From Gordionus sp. m RMFG-2023 (lineage: Eukaryota; Nematomorpha; Gordioida; Chordodea; Parachordodidae): 64,000 bases of DNA. Below, piece after piece: positions 21,512 to 32,528 of the stretch. Within the stretch, counting starts at the first letter, position 1, and every line of letters begins with the position of its first letter. The translations under genes were made by a program, and so were the position numbers. A model generated the notes under the pieces. It did not search any database. It was given only the letters and a program-made list of their open reading frames with translations, and was not told the origin of the DNA. The stretch covers positions 15,812,846 to 15,876,845 of the forward strand of contig NC_088779.1 of the NCBI RefSeq assembly GCF_954871325.1, written 5' to 3'.

Positions 21512-22580
21512 TTATTCTCTTGGATTTTTTGTAATTGGTCTTGTCATCTGGGTTTTGGATTTGTACCATATTTTATATAGGGCTTTTTTCTCCTTTATAG
21601 TGGTTTGTAGCTCTTCATTCCACCACAATAGTTCTTTGTATGATTTGTTGCCTCCCCTTGTCAAGCCTAGTGTCGATTTGGCAGTGTCTATTAATCTGGA
21701 TGTAAGGTCTGTCCACATTTTTTCACTGACTTGTGAGGATGTTTGCATTGATTGCAAAGGCATCTGTCATTGTTTTTAATTTGCTCCTTTTGATGCATGG
21801 TTCCAGTTTTATCTTGTTTTGAGTGGATTTATTTGAGATGTGTAAATCCATGACTAGTAGCTTGTGTTGTGCGGCGATATTTTTTCCTGGTATGATTTTG
21901 CAGTCTATTACATCTTTTAATCTTCTGCGAGAGATTAGCATGTAATCTATCTGTGTTTTCCTTGTACCACTTTCGTATGTTAATAAATGACTGTCTTTAT
22001 TCCTATAGTAGGTGTTGATTAAGGCAAGGTCGAAGGCTTGCGAAAATTTCAGTACGTGCTCTCCTTCATCATTTCTTTCTCCATATCCAAAACCACCATG
22101 ATGCCTTTTGTAAATATCTCTTGCTTTCCCCACATGCGCATTTAAGTCACCACCAATTATGACTAGGTCATCCTTAGAGATTTTCATTACAGCTTCATCA
22201 AGGATAGCTCTAAAGTCATCTTTCTCTTCTTCCCCCGTTTGAGGAGCATATACTGAAAGGATGTGTAGTATTGATTGACCAATGCAGAGTTTTATCTTCT
22301 TTAGTCTATCAGAGATCCTGTTGACTTCTACTACTGGGAGGTTAGATCTTGACTGAGGATAATGCCGACACCGTTCTTATTGCTAACAATTCCATTAATA
22401 GATTTAAACCCATCTCCAATCATCAAAGTCTTCTGTCCCTTCCATTTCGTCTATTGTTTGCACGCTATATCAACTTTTCTCTTGTTCAACATTGATGCCA
22501 ATTCTCTCGTCTTACCTTTATGCGTCCCAATATTTAAACTTGCTAATCTTGTCTTCTTTGCTTTTACCTTTACTTTATTT
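21512..22580 (-). pseudogene. RTE LINE endonuclease (EEP) domain and linker
   Basis: The minus strand encodes LASLNIGTHKGKTRELASML and KRKVDIAC (start of the endonuclease), a 'KWKG.K....GDGFKSING' segment, NGVGIILS, then DDLVIIGGDLNAHVGKARD (catalytic GDLNAHVG), GEHVLKFSQAFDLALINTYY, then TQIDYMLISRRRLKDVID and the AAQHKLLVMDL box (catalytic His). All motifs are in RTE order. The first third is broken by stops and frame changes; 21723-22187 is open. The enzyme would nick the insertion site. Confidence 0.88.
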
Positions 22581-22785
22581 TTCACAGGATGGACTCTGCG
22601 CGTCGCTTGGAGGGAACGCCCTAGCTTTCATATTCATATTTCCATTTGTTTCCTTCATTTTGCTTATTTGACAGGTATCCTCCTGGCTATCCAGGCCTGT
22701 CGGTGACCGTGGTGTCATTTCTAAGCTCCGAAATTCATCATACCATATGTCTTTACACATCAGTCATCGAAGAATAACTTCAAAG

Positions 22786-22871
22786 TTTTTATGCTCCTTA
22801 CCAGGATTGAACCTGCGTCCTTGTTCGTCCTTCTGTTTGCAAGCATATATCTAACCCATTAGGCCACCGCG
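22786..22871 (-). promoter_or_regulatory. tRNA-like head (pol III A and B boxes) at the 5' end of the LINE
   Basis: Reading minus from 22871: CGCGGTGGCCTAATGGGTTAG contains an A box (TGGCCTAATGG), and about 45 bases further CAGGTTCAATCCTGG is a B box (consensus GGTTCGANTCC). Spacing and order are those of a tRNA gene, although the D arm and anticodon stem do not fold cleanly and no CCA-adjacent acceptor closure is seen. The motif begins at the first base of the LINE, so it may act as an internal promoter or mark a SINE/LINE fusion. Confidence 0.55.
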
Positions 22872-24895
22872 AATATGTTATCAATACTTATTTTAACCTA
22901 TTTTCGTTAAAAAAATTCAAAAAACTTTAAAATTAACAATTATGACAATTGTCACTTTTCTATGGCACATCTTCAATAAATTTTTATTTAAACAAGTTGT
23001 CAATACTTATTTTAACCTATTTTCATCAAAAAAATTCAAAAAACTTTAAAAATAACGATTATGACAATTTTCACTTTTCTATGGTACATCTTCACTAAAT
23101 TTTATTTAAACATGTTATCAATACTTATTTTAATATATTTTGGTCAAAAAAAATCAAAAAACTTTAAAAATAACAATTGTGACAATTGTCACTTTTTTAT
23201 GGTACATCTTCACTAAATTTTTATTTGAACATGATATCAATACTTATTTTAACCTATTTTTGTCAAAAAAATCTAAAAACTTTAAAAATAACGATTATGA
23301 GAATTGTCACTTTTCATGGGTACATCTTTACTAAATTTTATTTAAACATGTTATCAACACTTATTTTAATCTATTTTCGTCAAAAAATATAAAAAAACTT
23401 CAAAAATAACGATTATAACAATTGTCACTTTTCTATGATATATCTTCACTAAATATAATTTAAACATGTTATCAATACTTATTTAATTTATTTTCGTCAA
23501 AAAAAATCAAAAAACTTTAAAAATAACGATTATGACAATTGTCACTTTTCATGAATACATCTTCACTAAATTTTATTTAAACATGTTATCAATACTTATT
23601 TTAATCTATTTTCGTCAAAAAAAATTAAAAAAACTTCAAAATTAACGATTATGACAATTGTCACTTTTTTATGGTACATCTCTACTGAATTTTTATTTGA
23701 ACATGTTATCAATACTTATTTTAACCTATTTTTGTCAAAAAAATTCAAAAAACTTTAAAAATAACTATAATGACAATTGTCATTTTCTTCACTGAATTTT
23801 TATTTAAACATGTTAACAATACTTATTTTAATATATTTTGGTCAAAAAAAATCAAAAAACTTTAAAAATAACAATTATAACAATTGTCATTTTTCTATGG
23901 TACATCTTGACTTATTTTTTATTTGAACATGTTATCAATACTTATTTTAATCTATTTTCGTCAAAAAAAATCAAAAACCTTTAAAAATAACAATTATGAT
24001 AATTGTCACTTTTCATGGGTACATCTTCACTAAATTTTATTTAAACTTGTTATCACTAATTATTTTAACCTATTTTCGTTAAAAAAATTCAAAAAACTTT
24101 AAAATTAACAATTATGACAATTGTCACTTTTCTATGGCACATCTTCAATAAATTTTTATTTAAACAAGTTGTCAATACTTATTTTAACCTATTTTCATCA
24201 AAAAAATTCAAAAAACTTTAAAAATAACGATTATGACAATTTTCACTTTTCTATGGTACATCTTCACTAAATTTTATTTAAACATGTTATCAATACTTAT
24301 TTTAATATATTTTGGTCAAAAAAAATCAAAAAACTTTAAAAATAACAATTGTGACAATTGTCACTTTTTTATGGTACATCTTCACTAAATTTTTATTTGA
24401 ACATGATATTAATACTTATTTTAACCTATTTTTGTCAAAAAAATCTAAAAACTTTAAAAATAACGATTATGAGAATTGTCACTTTTCATGGGTACATCTT
24501 TACTAAATTTTATTTAAACATGTTATCAACACTTATTTTAATCTATTTTCGTCAAAAAATATAAAAAAACTTCAAAAATAACGATTATAACAATTGTCAC
24601 TTTTCTATGATACATCTTCACTAACTATAATTTAAACATGTTATCAATACTTATTTAATTTATTTTCGTCAAAAAAAATCAAAAAACTTTAAAAATAACG
24701 ATTATGGCAATTGTCACTCTTCATGGGTACATCTTCACTAAATTTTATTTAAACATGTTATCAATACTTATTTTAATCTATTTTCTTAAAAAAAATAAAA
24801 AAACTTCAAAATTAACGATTATGACAATTGTCACTTTTCTATGGGACATCTTCACTAAATTTTATTTAAACATGTTATCAATACTTATTTTAATA
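22872..24895. repeat. Satellite array, middle segment, with a 1,172-bp higher-order repeat
   Basis: About 17 monomers of the 118-bp satellite continue here. A longer period is superimposed: sequence from about 22876 recurs almost base for base from about 24048 (for example the segment at 23140 equals that at 24312), an offset of 1,172 bp or ten monomers. The second block is cut off by the Helitron at 24896. Confidence 0.92.
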
Positions 24896-25587
24896 CTAGT
24901 AGAAAGCCCGTCAAAAATGACTGGGAATGAGATTTTTATTCATTTTTTTACGATAGATGTCATGCCAGATCCAAGCTCACAATATTAGGAAGCATATAAT
25001 TATTAAAAAGTTTATCCAGCCCAGCTCAACCCTTAATAATTTGTTAAAGATATTCCCATGTCAGGTGCAAGCTAATATAAATTTTGAGGTTCCAAGCCCA
25101 GTCGTATCCAATATAATTTTAAAAATTTTTTCCCACCTCGGAGATAATTATATTATTAATTGATTTATCATCACATGAAGAAGAATTATCTGATTTTCCT
25201 ATCAGTTTAAGATGTAAAAAAAACACATGTGAATTCCGTATTAAGGGAAACTGGGAAAGCCTGGGCAAACCACTTATTAGAGAATCATGACAAATAAAAT
25301 AAAAATAACCGACTCTTATACTTTTTGGTAATATGATCAATTATAATTATATATAACAAATAAATTATCGTTTATTATATAGGGTTATTGTAGCTTTTTG
25401 GATAAATTTAATGTATGTCTTGGATTTCCCAAATTATTTGTCTATATTTATGTTAAGTAAAAAAAAAATGCTATCTATTTAAATAACAAAAATGACATTA
25501 AACACTAATGAAACTAATATGCAAATTATAAAATATTTTTTATTGACATATAAATTTAGGTTAATTTTTTTTTAAAAATAATAATTA

Positions 25588-25753
25588 ATATGTTGTGTAT
25601 TTGATATAATTAAGAGCAAATCCTTGTTGACATTTTTATTTTTGATGGAAAAAGCGACAAATAAATCTGAATATGTTGTGTATTTGATATAATTAAGAGC
25701 AAATCCTTGTTGACATTTTTATTTTTGATGGAAAAAGCGACAAATAAATCTGG
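25588..25753. repeat. 83-bp tandem duplication inside the Helitron
   Basis: Two adjacent, essentially identical 83-bp units starting atatgttgtgtatttgata at 25588 and 25671. The near-perfect identity shows a recent event in an otherwise decayed element. The second unit overlaps the end of the Rep remnant. Confidence 0.9.
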
Positions 25754-25990
25754 AAGGTTGTCTGGAAAGGAAATAATTAATGTACAATTTCATATCATTT
25801 AGGGTTGTAGATGAAAGTAATGACGGATTACCATAGCACAGTACAAAACACAATACGTCCTGATAAAGATGAGTCAGATGACTATGCCTTGGGATACTGG
25901 TAAAAGAAGAACGCAAAATGATATTTCTGTCAATGTCAGCATTGGTAGCCCCCTCTAAAATAGAATCATGAACGACAATGTTTACTCAAC
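25719..25990 (-). pseudogene. Helitron Rep domain fragment
   Basis: The minus-strand translation has ADIDRNIILRSSFTSIPRHS, HLTHLYQDVLCFVLCYGNPS and, further on, RQPSRFICRFFHQK. These correspond in order to the RepHel stretch 'iiLPSSFtGsPR.m...YQDamaivr.yGkPdlFiT' and 'DRPDiv.RvFk.K'. The HUH nuclease motif that should follow, and the helicase, are absent. Intact RepHel nicks and unwinds the element for rolling-circle transposition. Confidence 0.75.
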
Positions 25991-27243
25991 CATAAAAAGG
26001 TAGTAAGAATTGTTAAGGCCATGACAGAACTACTGCATATTTTTTCATTAATAAAGTTGATGAAAATGGCCGTACTGCACATTCAAGTTTGAACATTCTT
26101 TTTAATAATCATGAAAGTTTCTCAGAGAATCAGATAAAGTGATATTTATAATAACTCCTAGTGAAGTGAATGATAGTACGGAATTGAATGCTTATGTTTG
26201 TTAAAAAATAGGCAGAGGTGGCATAGGGATTGTCGTAGTATCATTTGGAGGCAACTGGGTGAAAATAAAATAAACCTATAAATATAAAACATAAGATAAA
26301 AAACGAAATAAACCTCCAAAGGAGTTCATTTCAAGCTTAGTTTTTTATTATTTTGGCTACCAGTAACTATAGAACGGGCAAGGCGTTTGTTTATTCGTCA
26401 TTATTTTCTTTGCTTATCTTTAATAGATTCATCATGTTTTGTAGCAATGTGAGGGATTAAGGTTGGGCTAACCTAGACAAATAAAGAAATCAGGCAAAAA
26501 TATATATAAACATTATTATTGAAATAGAACGAACATTAAAATTCTGTAAACCAATAGATGGGTCAATATTAGATGCATATATCTAGTAGTTGGAGGGATA
26601 TCATCAAAAAAATTGGGGGGGGGGGCAGAGATATTAATATTATAATTAATGAAGGGAAAATCTCTGATTTACCAATTAGTCTACGGGTAAAATATAATAC
26701 CTTATAAAAATATTAACATAAGACTAACATTTAACATTAAAAAATCCCAATATAGGTTCAAGCCTTCAATATTTGGAAAAAATTCCAAGTATCCAAGATC
26801 TTAATAATTTAAAAAGATTTTCTCAAGCCCATTTTAATCCCTAATAATTTTTGAAAACAAAGCCAATATTAATTTTGAGAAATATTTTTTAAGCCCAGTC
26901 CAACCCATAATAATTTTGAAAAAATTTTTCCAAGCCTAGAGATATTAAATTTATTGAATTAACTCAGTTAAAATTTAAGTTATAGGATCATCTGTTTGTA
27001 TAAAATAAATAAATAAAATCAACAATAGTAAATAATGTATTACTTTTTGGTTTTAATATGGCCTCCTACAGTTGCATAGAAAATAGTTATAGGATCATCT
27101 GTTTGTATAAAATAAATAAATTAATTAAGCAAATAAAAAAATAAATAAATAAAAGCCGATGACATGACGTAACGATGACATGACGTAGCGATGACATGAC
27201 GTCACGATGACGTAGTGAGGACATCGGAAAATTATAATATAGA

Positions 27244-28592
27244 TATTTTGGTCAAAAAAAATAAAAAACTTTTTAAATATCGATTATGATAATTGTGACT
27301 TTTTTATGGTACATCTCTACTGAATTTTTATTTGAACATTTTATCAATACTTATTTTAACCTATTTTTGTCAAAAACAAAAAACTTTAAAAATAACTATA
27401 ATGACAATTGTCACTTTCTATGGTACATCTTCACTGAATTTTTATTTAAACATATTATCAATACTTATTTTAATATATTTTGGTCAAAAAAAATCAAAAA
27501 ACTTTAAAAATAACAATTATGACAATTGTCATTTTTCTATGGTACATCTTCACTTAATTTTTATTTGAACATGTTATCAATACTTATTTTAATCTATTTT
27601 CATCAAAAAAAATCAAAAACCTTTAAAAATAACAATTATGACAATTGTCACATTTCATGAGTACATCTTCACTAAATTTAATTTAAACCTGTTATCAATA
27701 CTTATTTTAATATATTTTGGTTAAAAAAAATAAAAAACCTTTAAAAATAACAATTATGACAATTGTCACTTTTCATGGGTACATCTTCACTAAATTTTAT
27801 TTAAACTTGTTATCAATACTTATTTTAATGTATTTTCGAAAAAAAAAATAAAAAAAACTTCAAAAATAACGATTATGACAATTGTCACTTTTCTATGTAT
27901 GGTACATCTTCACTGAATTTTTATTTGAACATGTTATCAATACTTATTTTAATCTATTTTCGTCAAAAAAAAATCAAAAAACTTTAAAAATAACGATTAT
28001 GACAATTGTCACTTTTCATGGGTACTTCTTCACTAAATTTTATTTAAACATGTTATCAAAACTTATTTTAATCTATTTTCGTCAAAAAAAAACTTCAAAA
28101 TTAACGATAATGACAATTTTGACTTCTCTATGGTACATCTTCACTGAATTTTTATTTGAACCTGTTATATCAATACTTATTTTTATCTATTTTCGTTAAA
28201 AAAATTCAAAAAACTTTAAAAATAACGATTATGACAATTGACACTTTTCATGGGTACATCTTCAACTACATTTTATTTAAACATGTTATCAATACTTATT
28301 TTAATCTATTTTCGTCAAAAAAAATATATAAAACTTCAAAATTAACGATTAATTGTCACTTTTCTATATTACATCTTCACTGAATTTTTATTTAAACATG
28401 TTATCAATACTTATTTTAAATATATTTTCGTCAAAAAATATCAAAAAACTTTAAAAATAACGACAATTATCACTTTTCTAGGGTACATCTTTACTGAAGT
28501 TTTATTTAAATATGTTATCAATACTTATTTTACATATTTTTGTCAAAAAAAATCAAAAAACTTTAAAAATAACTATTATGACAATTGTCACA
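27244..28592. repeat. Satellite array, right segment
   Basis: Eleven to twelve further monomers of the 118-bp satellite, beginning mid-monomer at the Helitron junction and fading out after gacaattgtcac near 28590. Several monomers have small indels relative to the left part. Confidence 0.92.
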
Positions 28593-28959
28593 TTAAAATA
28601 TAATCCTTAAAAAGATCATATAAAATAACATCAAAAAAGTTTAATATAAATATTTTTAAAAAATTATTTAGAAAAAACCACTTATTTAATAAAAAATAGA
28701 TAATTTTACAGAAATGATAAAAAAAATTATAAAAGATTTTACCTAAAAGATTGTTTATTTATCTAATAAAATTTACAATAAATTCCTCAATAAAAGAAAT
28801 ATTTACAAAGAAGATTGTGAAAATCACTAATAAATTGTATTAAAAAGAATATTACATTTACAATAGAAGCATATTATTTTTTTTATTAAAAAACATCAAA
28901 TAAATATATTTATTTTCAATTCAAAATATAATAATATTAATAAAAAATATTAAATCATA
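28593..28959. other. AT-rich spacer
   Basis: No gene or repeat recognised. Confidence 0.4.
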
Positions 28960-29089
28960 ATTCTAGGCATCGATGCAGAATTTTTGACTAATTTATTTTT
29001 AGCCTAATTAGGCTTAGCCGATTTCTTCACCTAAAATCTCGGCTAAGCCGTTTTGTAGTCGGCTAAAATTAACCGATTACGCAACACTA
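28960..29089. mobile_element. End of a hAT-like element (TAGTGTTG type)
   Basis: Ends gtagtcggctaaaattaacc then gattacgcaacacta at 29089; its complement begins TAGTGTTG like the MITE family at 8578. Inside are repeated GGCTTAGCCGA / TCGGCTAAGCCG blocks of dyad symmetry. The left terminus was not found. Confidence 0.45.
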
Positions 29090-29690
29090 GTGGAATGCAT
29101 ATAAGTTAATATTTTATATAAATAGATGGTGTTAAAGAATTGAATGCTAATTGTTACCTATATTTATTAAAGTATTAAAATTGATTAAAAATATTAACGC
29201 TAATATATTGTATAGTCTGTAAAAGTAGCATTTTACCTAATATTTTATAATAAATTATATATAACAGGGGATTATAAACTATATATCTACTTTTTTATAA
29301 AGAAATCGCCTATATTTATTTGGACCTTGAAAATATTTATAGGAAGAGACATAGTACTTAAATTTAAAAATGAATAATATGGTTGATTAATGATTTTAAA
29401 ATCGGCTAATTACAATATTAAATTTGTTAATTTTCAATTAATAAATGATTATATTTATTTAATTAGGGTTATATAATAATTTAAATAATAAAAGTCGATT
29501 AAGCTTCAACTGTTAATGTTAAATTATTATATAGTGAGTGATATTGATATAATCTTTTTAACATAGAATTTGATTGCAAGCTGACCTGACATAGTGAAAA
29601 TATCATATCTTAATTTTTAAATAATAAAATTAAATCTATATATTACGTAATAGAATTATAAAAGAAATCGTTGAGGGGGAAATAAAAACA
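29090..29690. other. AT-rich spacer
   Basis: No gene recognised. Confidence 0.4.
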
Positions 29691-29995
29691 ATTTATTTTT
29701 AGTTCAATGGGATATTATAGAGCCACTATAAAAGATTTTGCTTCAGGGGGCTATTCAAATTTTTTAAGGGGATCGAGCCCCTGCCCGCCCCTCCCTAATG
29801 ACGACACTGAGCCAACCCAGCAGGCCGACTAAACACGCCCACCTAGGTCGGGTCAAACTCAGTAGGTCGGGTAGGGTTCGATTTTGAGACTATTGTTCAG
29901 GGTTGGGCTGACTTTAACGACTTCGACTCAAGTTTTTAGTCGAAAAAAATATCAACATTTAACAACACTAGACTCGGCTTCGTCGTTAACAACAC
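29691..29995. mobile_element. Cluster of GC-richer transposon ends
   Basis: Three probable hAT termini follow one another: an end at 29809 (…gggcgg then ctaatgacgacactg; complement CAGTGTCGTCATTAG), and two ends reading …catttaacaacacta and …cgttaacaacacta near 29972 and 29993 (complement TAGTGTTGTTAA). Between them is a GTCGGGT-rich stretch, conspicuous in AT-rich surroundings. Partners and TSDs were not found. Confidence 0.4.
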
Positions 29996-30222
29996 TACTA
30001 TTAAATATAAAATTATTATTGTAAATAAGTCTATAAATAAAATCATAAATTTTTTATAAAAATTGAATATTCATGTAATATGCTTAAATAATTTTTAGTT
30101 TTTCAAATTTAATAATAATAATAATAATATACTAGCATTTATAAACTAGCTAAGTCGTATTTGATAATTTATGAAAATCATGAAAAAATAGTGCACTCTT
30201 GGCGTGCATTATCATTATTGCC

Positions 30223-30523
30223 AGATAAATATGAACAAATTAAATCTTAGGATCGATAATAGCCATGAAATAAGATATACTAATTTATTAATAGTGCAAT
30301 ATTTTGAAAAAATCTACCAAGATACAACTATATTTTTAAATAACCTAAAAAATCTGATAATTAAATTATATGATGTAATAGACAAATACAAATATATCAA
30401 TAAAGAAATGGAGAAGGAGACTGCATATTTTATACAAAACAATTTTGTAGAAAATGAAATTTACAATATTTTAGCTAGACTTCAAAATGATATAAAATGC
30501 ATTTGCTCTTACAAATTGTACAG
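30223..30523 (+). CDS. Candidate host exon encoding a helical protein of unknown family
   Basis: An open frame starting at an internal ATG (30228): MNKLNLRIDNSHEIRYTNLL, then FEKIYQDTTIFLNNLKNLII, KLYDVIDKYKYINKEMEKET and NEIYNILARLQNDIKCICSY. It is strongly helical with heptad-like spacing, suggesting a coiled-coil subunit. The segment is bracketed by a pyrimidine-containing acceptor (ttattgccag just before 30223) and a good donor (tgtacag|gtaata at 30523), so it could be one exon of an intron-containing gene with its start codon. No second exon was located and no family recognised. An A/T-biased chance ORF remains possible. Confidence 0.35.
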
Positions 30524-30527
30524 GTAA

Positions 30528-32080
30528 TATGTTTATTGAAAATTAGTTCAATAATGTATATATTGTATTTTGCCATAAAATCAGTTTTATTTTAAATTAT
30601 ATAAATTGAAATATATATAATTTAATTGGAAATTTTATCAAAACTATTTATTATAAATATGTGTGATTATATATTAATATAATTAAAAAGTGGCCATAAT
30701 TATTGTATAATAAATATTGTCATTTATTAAATTTTCATGGAAATAAATAAAAACTACATGAAACAAAATTATTTGGGGGAATCAGGAAAAGTTCATATAA
30801 TTTTATAATATCATTTTTATTTTTCCATGCAGTTTTTATAAAATATATATATATATTTAGTTAATAATGATGCATTTTCTGGAAATTATATATATTTTTT
30901 TATTTTAAATATTTTAGAATATTTTTTAAAAAAGTAGAATTATGCTAGAGTTGTTTAGGGCTGACTACACTAACATAATTAATAAAATATAGGCCTAGCC
31001 TGTTGCTAAAAATTTTTTTATATTCTTCCTATTTCTTTTTTACCTGATTGAATATCACAATTATAAAATGAATTTTAAAAAAATTTAGAGATAGGAATGC
31101 TGCTCACTTTTTTTTAATGTTTTAATAAATATTATAAAATAGATTAACATTAAACTATCAAAATTTTTATTAATATTTAAATTTTATTTGGTTCAAAAAA
31201 ATCTAATTTTATAAAAATTTTAAGTAAAAATTGGTTGAAGTCATTAATAATATTTGGTCATCCAAAGAGTGGATTATATCCTTGCAATAAATTTACAATA
31301 TAACCAAAGTTAGATAATTCAAATCTGTATACTTCTATCCTCTAGATGCTCAGGATATGGGCCACCAAGTAGTGCACCTGCCTCCTTTTGGCCTTTTAAC
31401 TTTAGTAATACAATTTTCCAACCACCCCCCCCCCCAAATAATAAAAGTATTCTAAATATCCCATTTAAGCTAATCTTACCGAATTTCAGAGCTAATGTTA
31501 TCAAATGTATCTGTCTAAATAAATTAGAAAAAAATCAATACGTGTTTTAAAAATTCTGATGAAATTAAACCAATCTGGCCAGAAAGTTCATATCTAGTTC
31601 CGAACTAGGATGATATTGCTGGAAATAATCGCTAGTATTTTTTGGTATTTCTAAGCCCTAGATGGTCTCTATTAAAAAAATTTTAACCCTAAGCTGAGTT
31701 GCCCTCAGGGTTTTATTATCTAACCTCAAAAAATGCCATTGCATTTTGCTGTTTCTATATTGTAAATATTTTAGAGCCAAATACCAAATAAAATAATAAA
31801 CTCAGCCCTTTGCTCTATGACTTTTTTATACATCATTCATTAATGCATTATTTATTCACTGAACGCTTTTATTTAAAAAAATTAGGATATAATGATTATA
31901 ATCAATTATTTGAAAAAATATACAATTTATTTAAATAAAAAAATAATTAAACAGGAAAAAATATAGAATATATTTTATTTATATTTACATCGAAATAAAA
32001 ATATCATGTGTATATTCATTGAAAAAAAACATATTTATTTTTCATAAAAATTAGAGTTTAAAAAATGTTTATTAACAACA
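30528..32080. other. AT-rich spacer with one C run
   Basis: About 1.5 kb with no recognisable gene. A run of about 12 C at 31423-31434 breaks the A/T composition; an ORF over it on the minus strand is a by-product of the G tract. Confidence 0.4.
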
Positions 32081-32084
32081 AATT

Positions 32085-32180
32085 GATTTCAAAATTTTTA
32101 CTAAAAGACGCGCTCGTTTCTCTCCAAAAATGAGATTCCCTAGACTGAATAATCGCTCTACGGGAGCACTTGATGTAAGG
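32085..32180 (-). pseudogene. hAT transposase C-terminal segment, isolated remnant
   Basis: The minus strand reads LTSSAPVERLFSLGNLIFGE then KRARL. This is the hAT dimerisation signature ('tSaPvERlFS..glif..kR.rL'). No terminal repeats or other transposase parts were identified nearby. It differs from the VFSEAGDI-type segments at 18925 and 37024, so it belongs to another hAT lineage. Confidence 0.75.
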
Positions 32181-32528
32181 ACATTATATTTAATTAAAAG
32201 TAATTAAATTTGGGAAATTATAATATAAAGATAATATGTTATTATTAGATTTCATAAAATTTTTATTAGTTCATAATCAACAATATTTTGTCACTTTAAG
32301 TAAAAAATTCAACTACATAAATGGTTTCGATAATGATTCATTTGTCTGAAGGGTATTTTAATATCTTGTTGAAGGAAATAACATTTTGTTTTTTTAAAAA
32401 CAAATTTTATTTTTACAAATTATAATTAAAAATATAAAAAACAAATTAAGCATATATTAAAAATGAATTAAAAAATATATATGTATAAAAAAGAAGTGAG
32501 AAAATTTTTTTTTTAAAAAGGGTATAAA

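Larger units (their letters stand above)
16768..22871 (-). mobile_element. RTE-type LINE, full length, inserted in the satellite and carrying two nested hAT elements
   Basis: Minus-strand non-LTR retrotransposon. AATATGTT at 16760-16767 and 22872-22879 is the TSD and restores a satellite monomer when the element is removed. After removing the insertions 17672-20157 and 20275-20822 (with one TSD copy each), about 3.05 kb remain, the usual size of RTE elements. The order from the 5' end at 22871 is: tRNA-like head, EEP endonuclease (~22560-21720), linker, reverse transcriptase (~21250-17290 with gaps), short C-terminus (IKWREM-like) and an A tail at 16768-16776. The coding region contains several stops and frame changes, so it is dead. 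Confidence 0.9.
24896..27243 (-). mobile_element. Helitron inserted in the satellite array, decayed
   Basis: On the minus strand it starts TCTATATTATAATTTTCCG at 27243 and ends with a hairpin (CCCAGTCATTTTTGACGGG) then CTTTCTACTAG at 24896. The neighbours are A and T, as Helitrons require, and removing 2,348 bp restores the monomer text ttaatatattttggtc exactly. Next to the 5' end are three copies of gatgacatgacgtarc (27158-27225). A Rep-domain remnant lies at 25719-25990. AAGCCCAG-type degenerate repeats lie near both ends (24960-25130, 26750-26945). Confidence 0.9.

Noticed and set aside
21259-22706. Plus-strand frames over 21259-21779 and 22362-22706
   Set aside because: Antisense to the LINE endonuclease and RT regions.
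23140-24988. Repeated small frames such as those at 23140-23334 and 24312-24506
   Set aside because: They are read from the 118-bp satellite and repeat with it; there is no start context or conservation beyond the array itself.
27158-27230. CRISPR-like short repeats gatgacatgacgtaac
   Set aside because: Three contiguous 16-bp units without spacers, at the end of a Helitron; simple tandem repeat.
31319-31504. Minus-strand frame with LLFGGGGGWK
   Set aside because: Created by a run of C on the plus strand; no other support.
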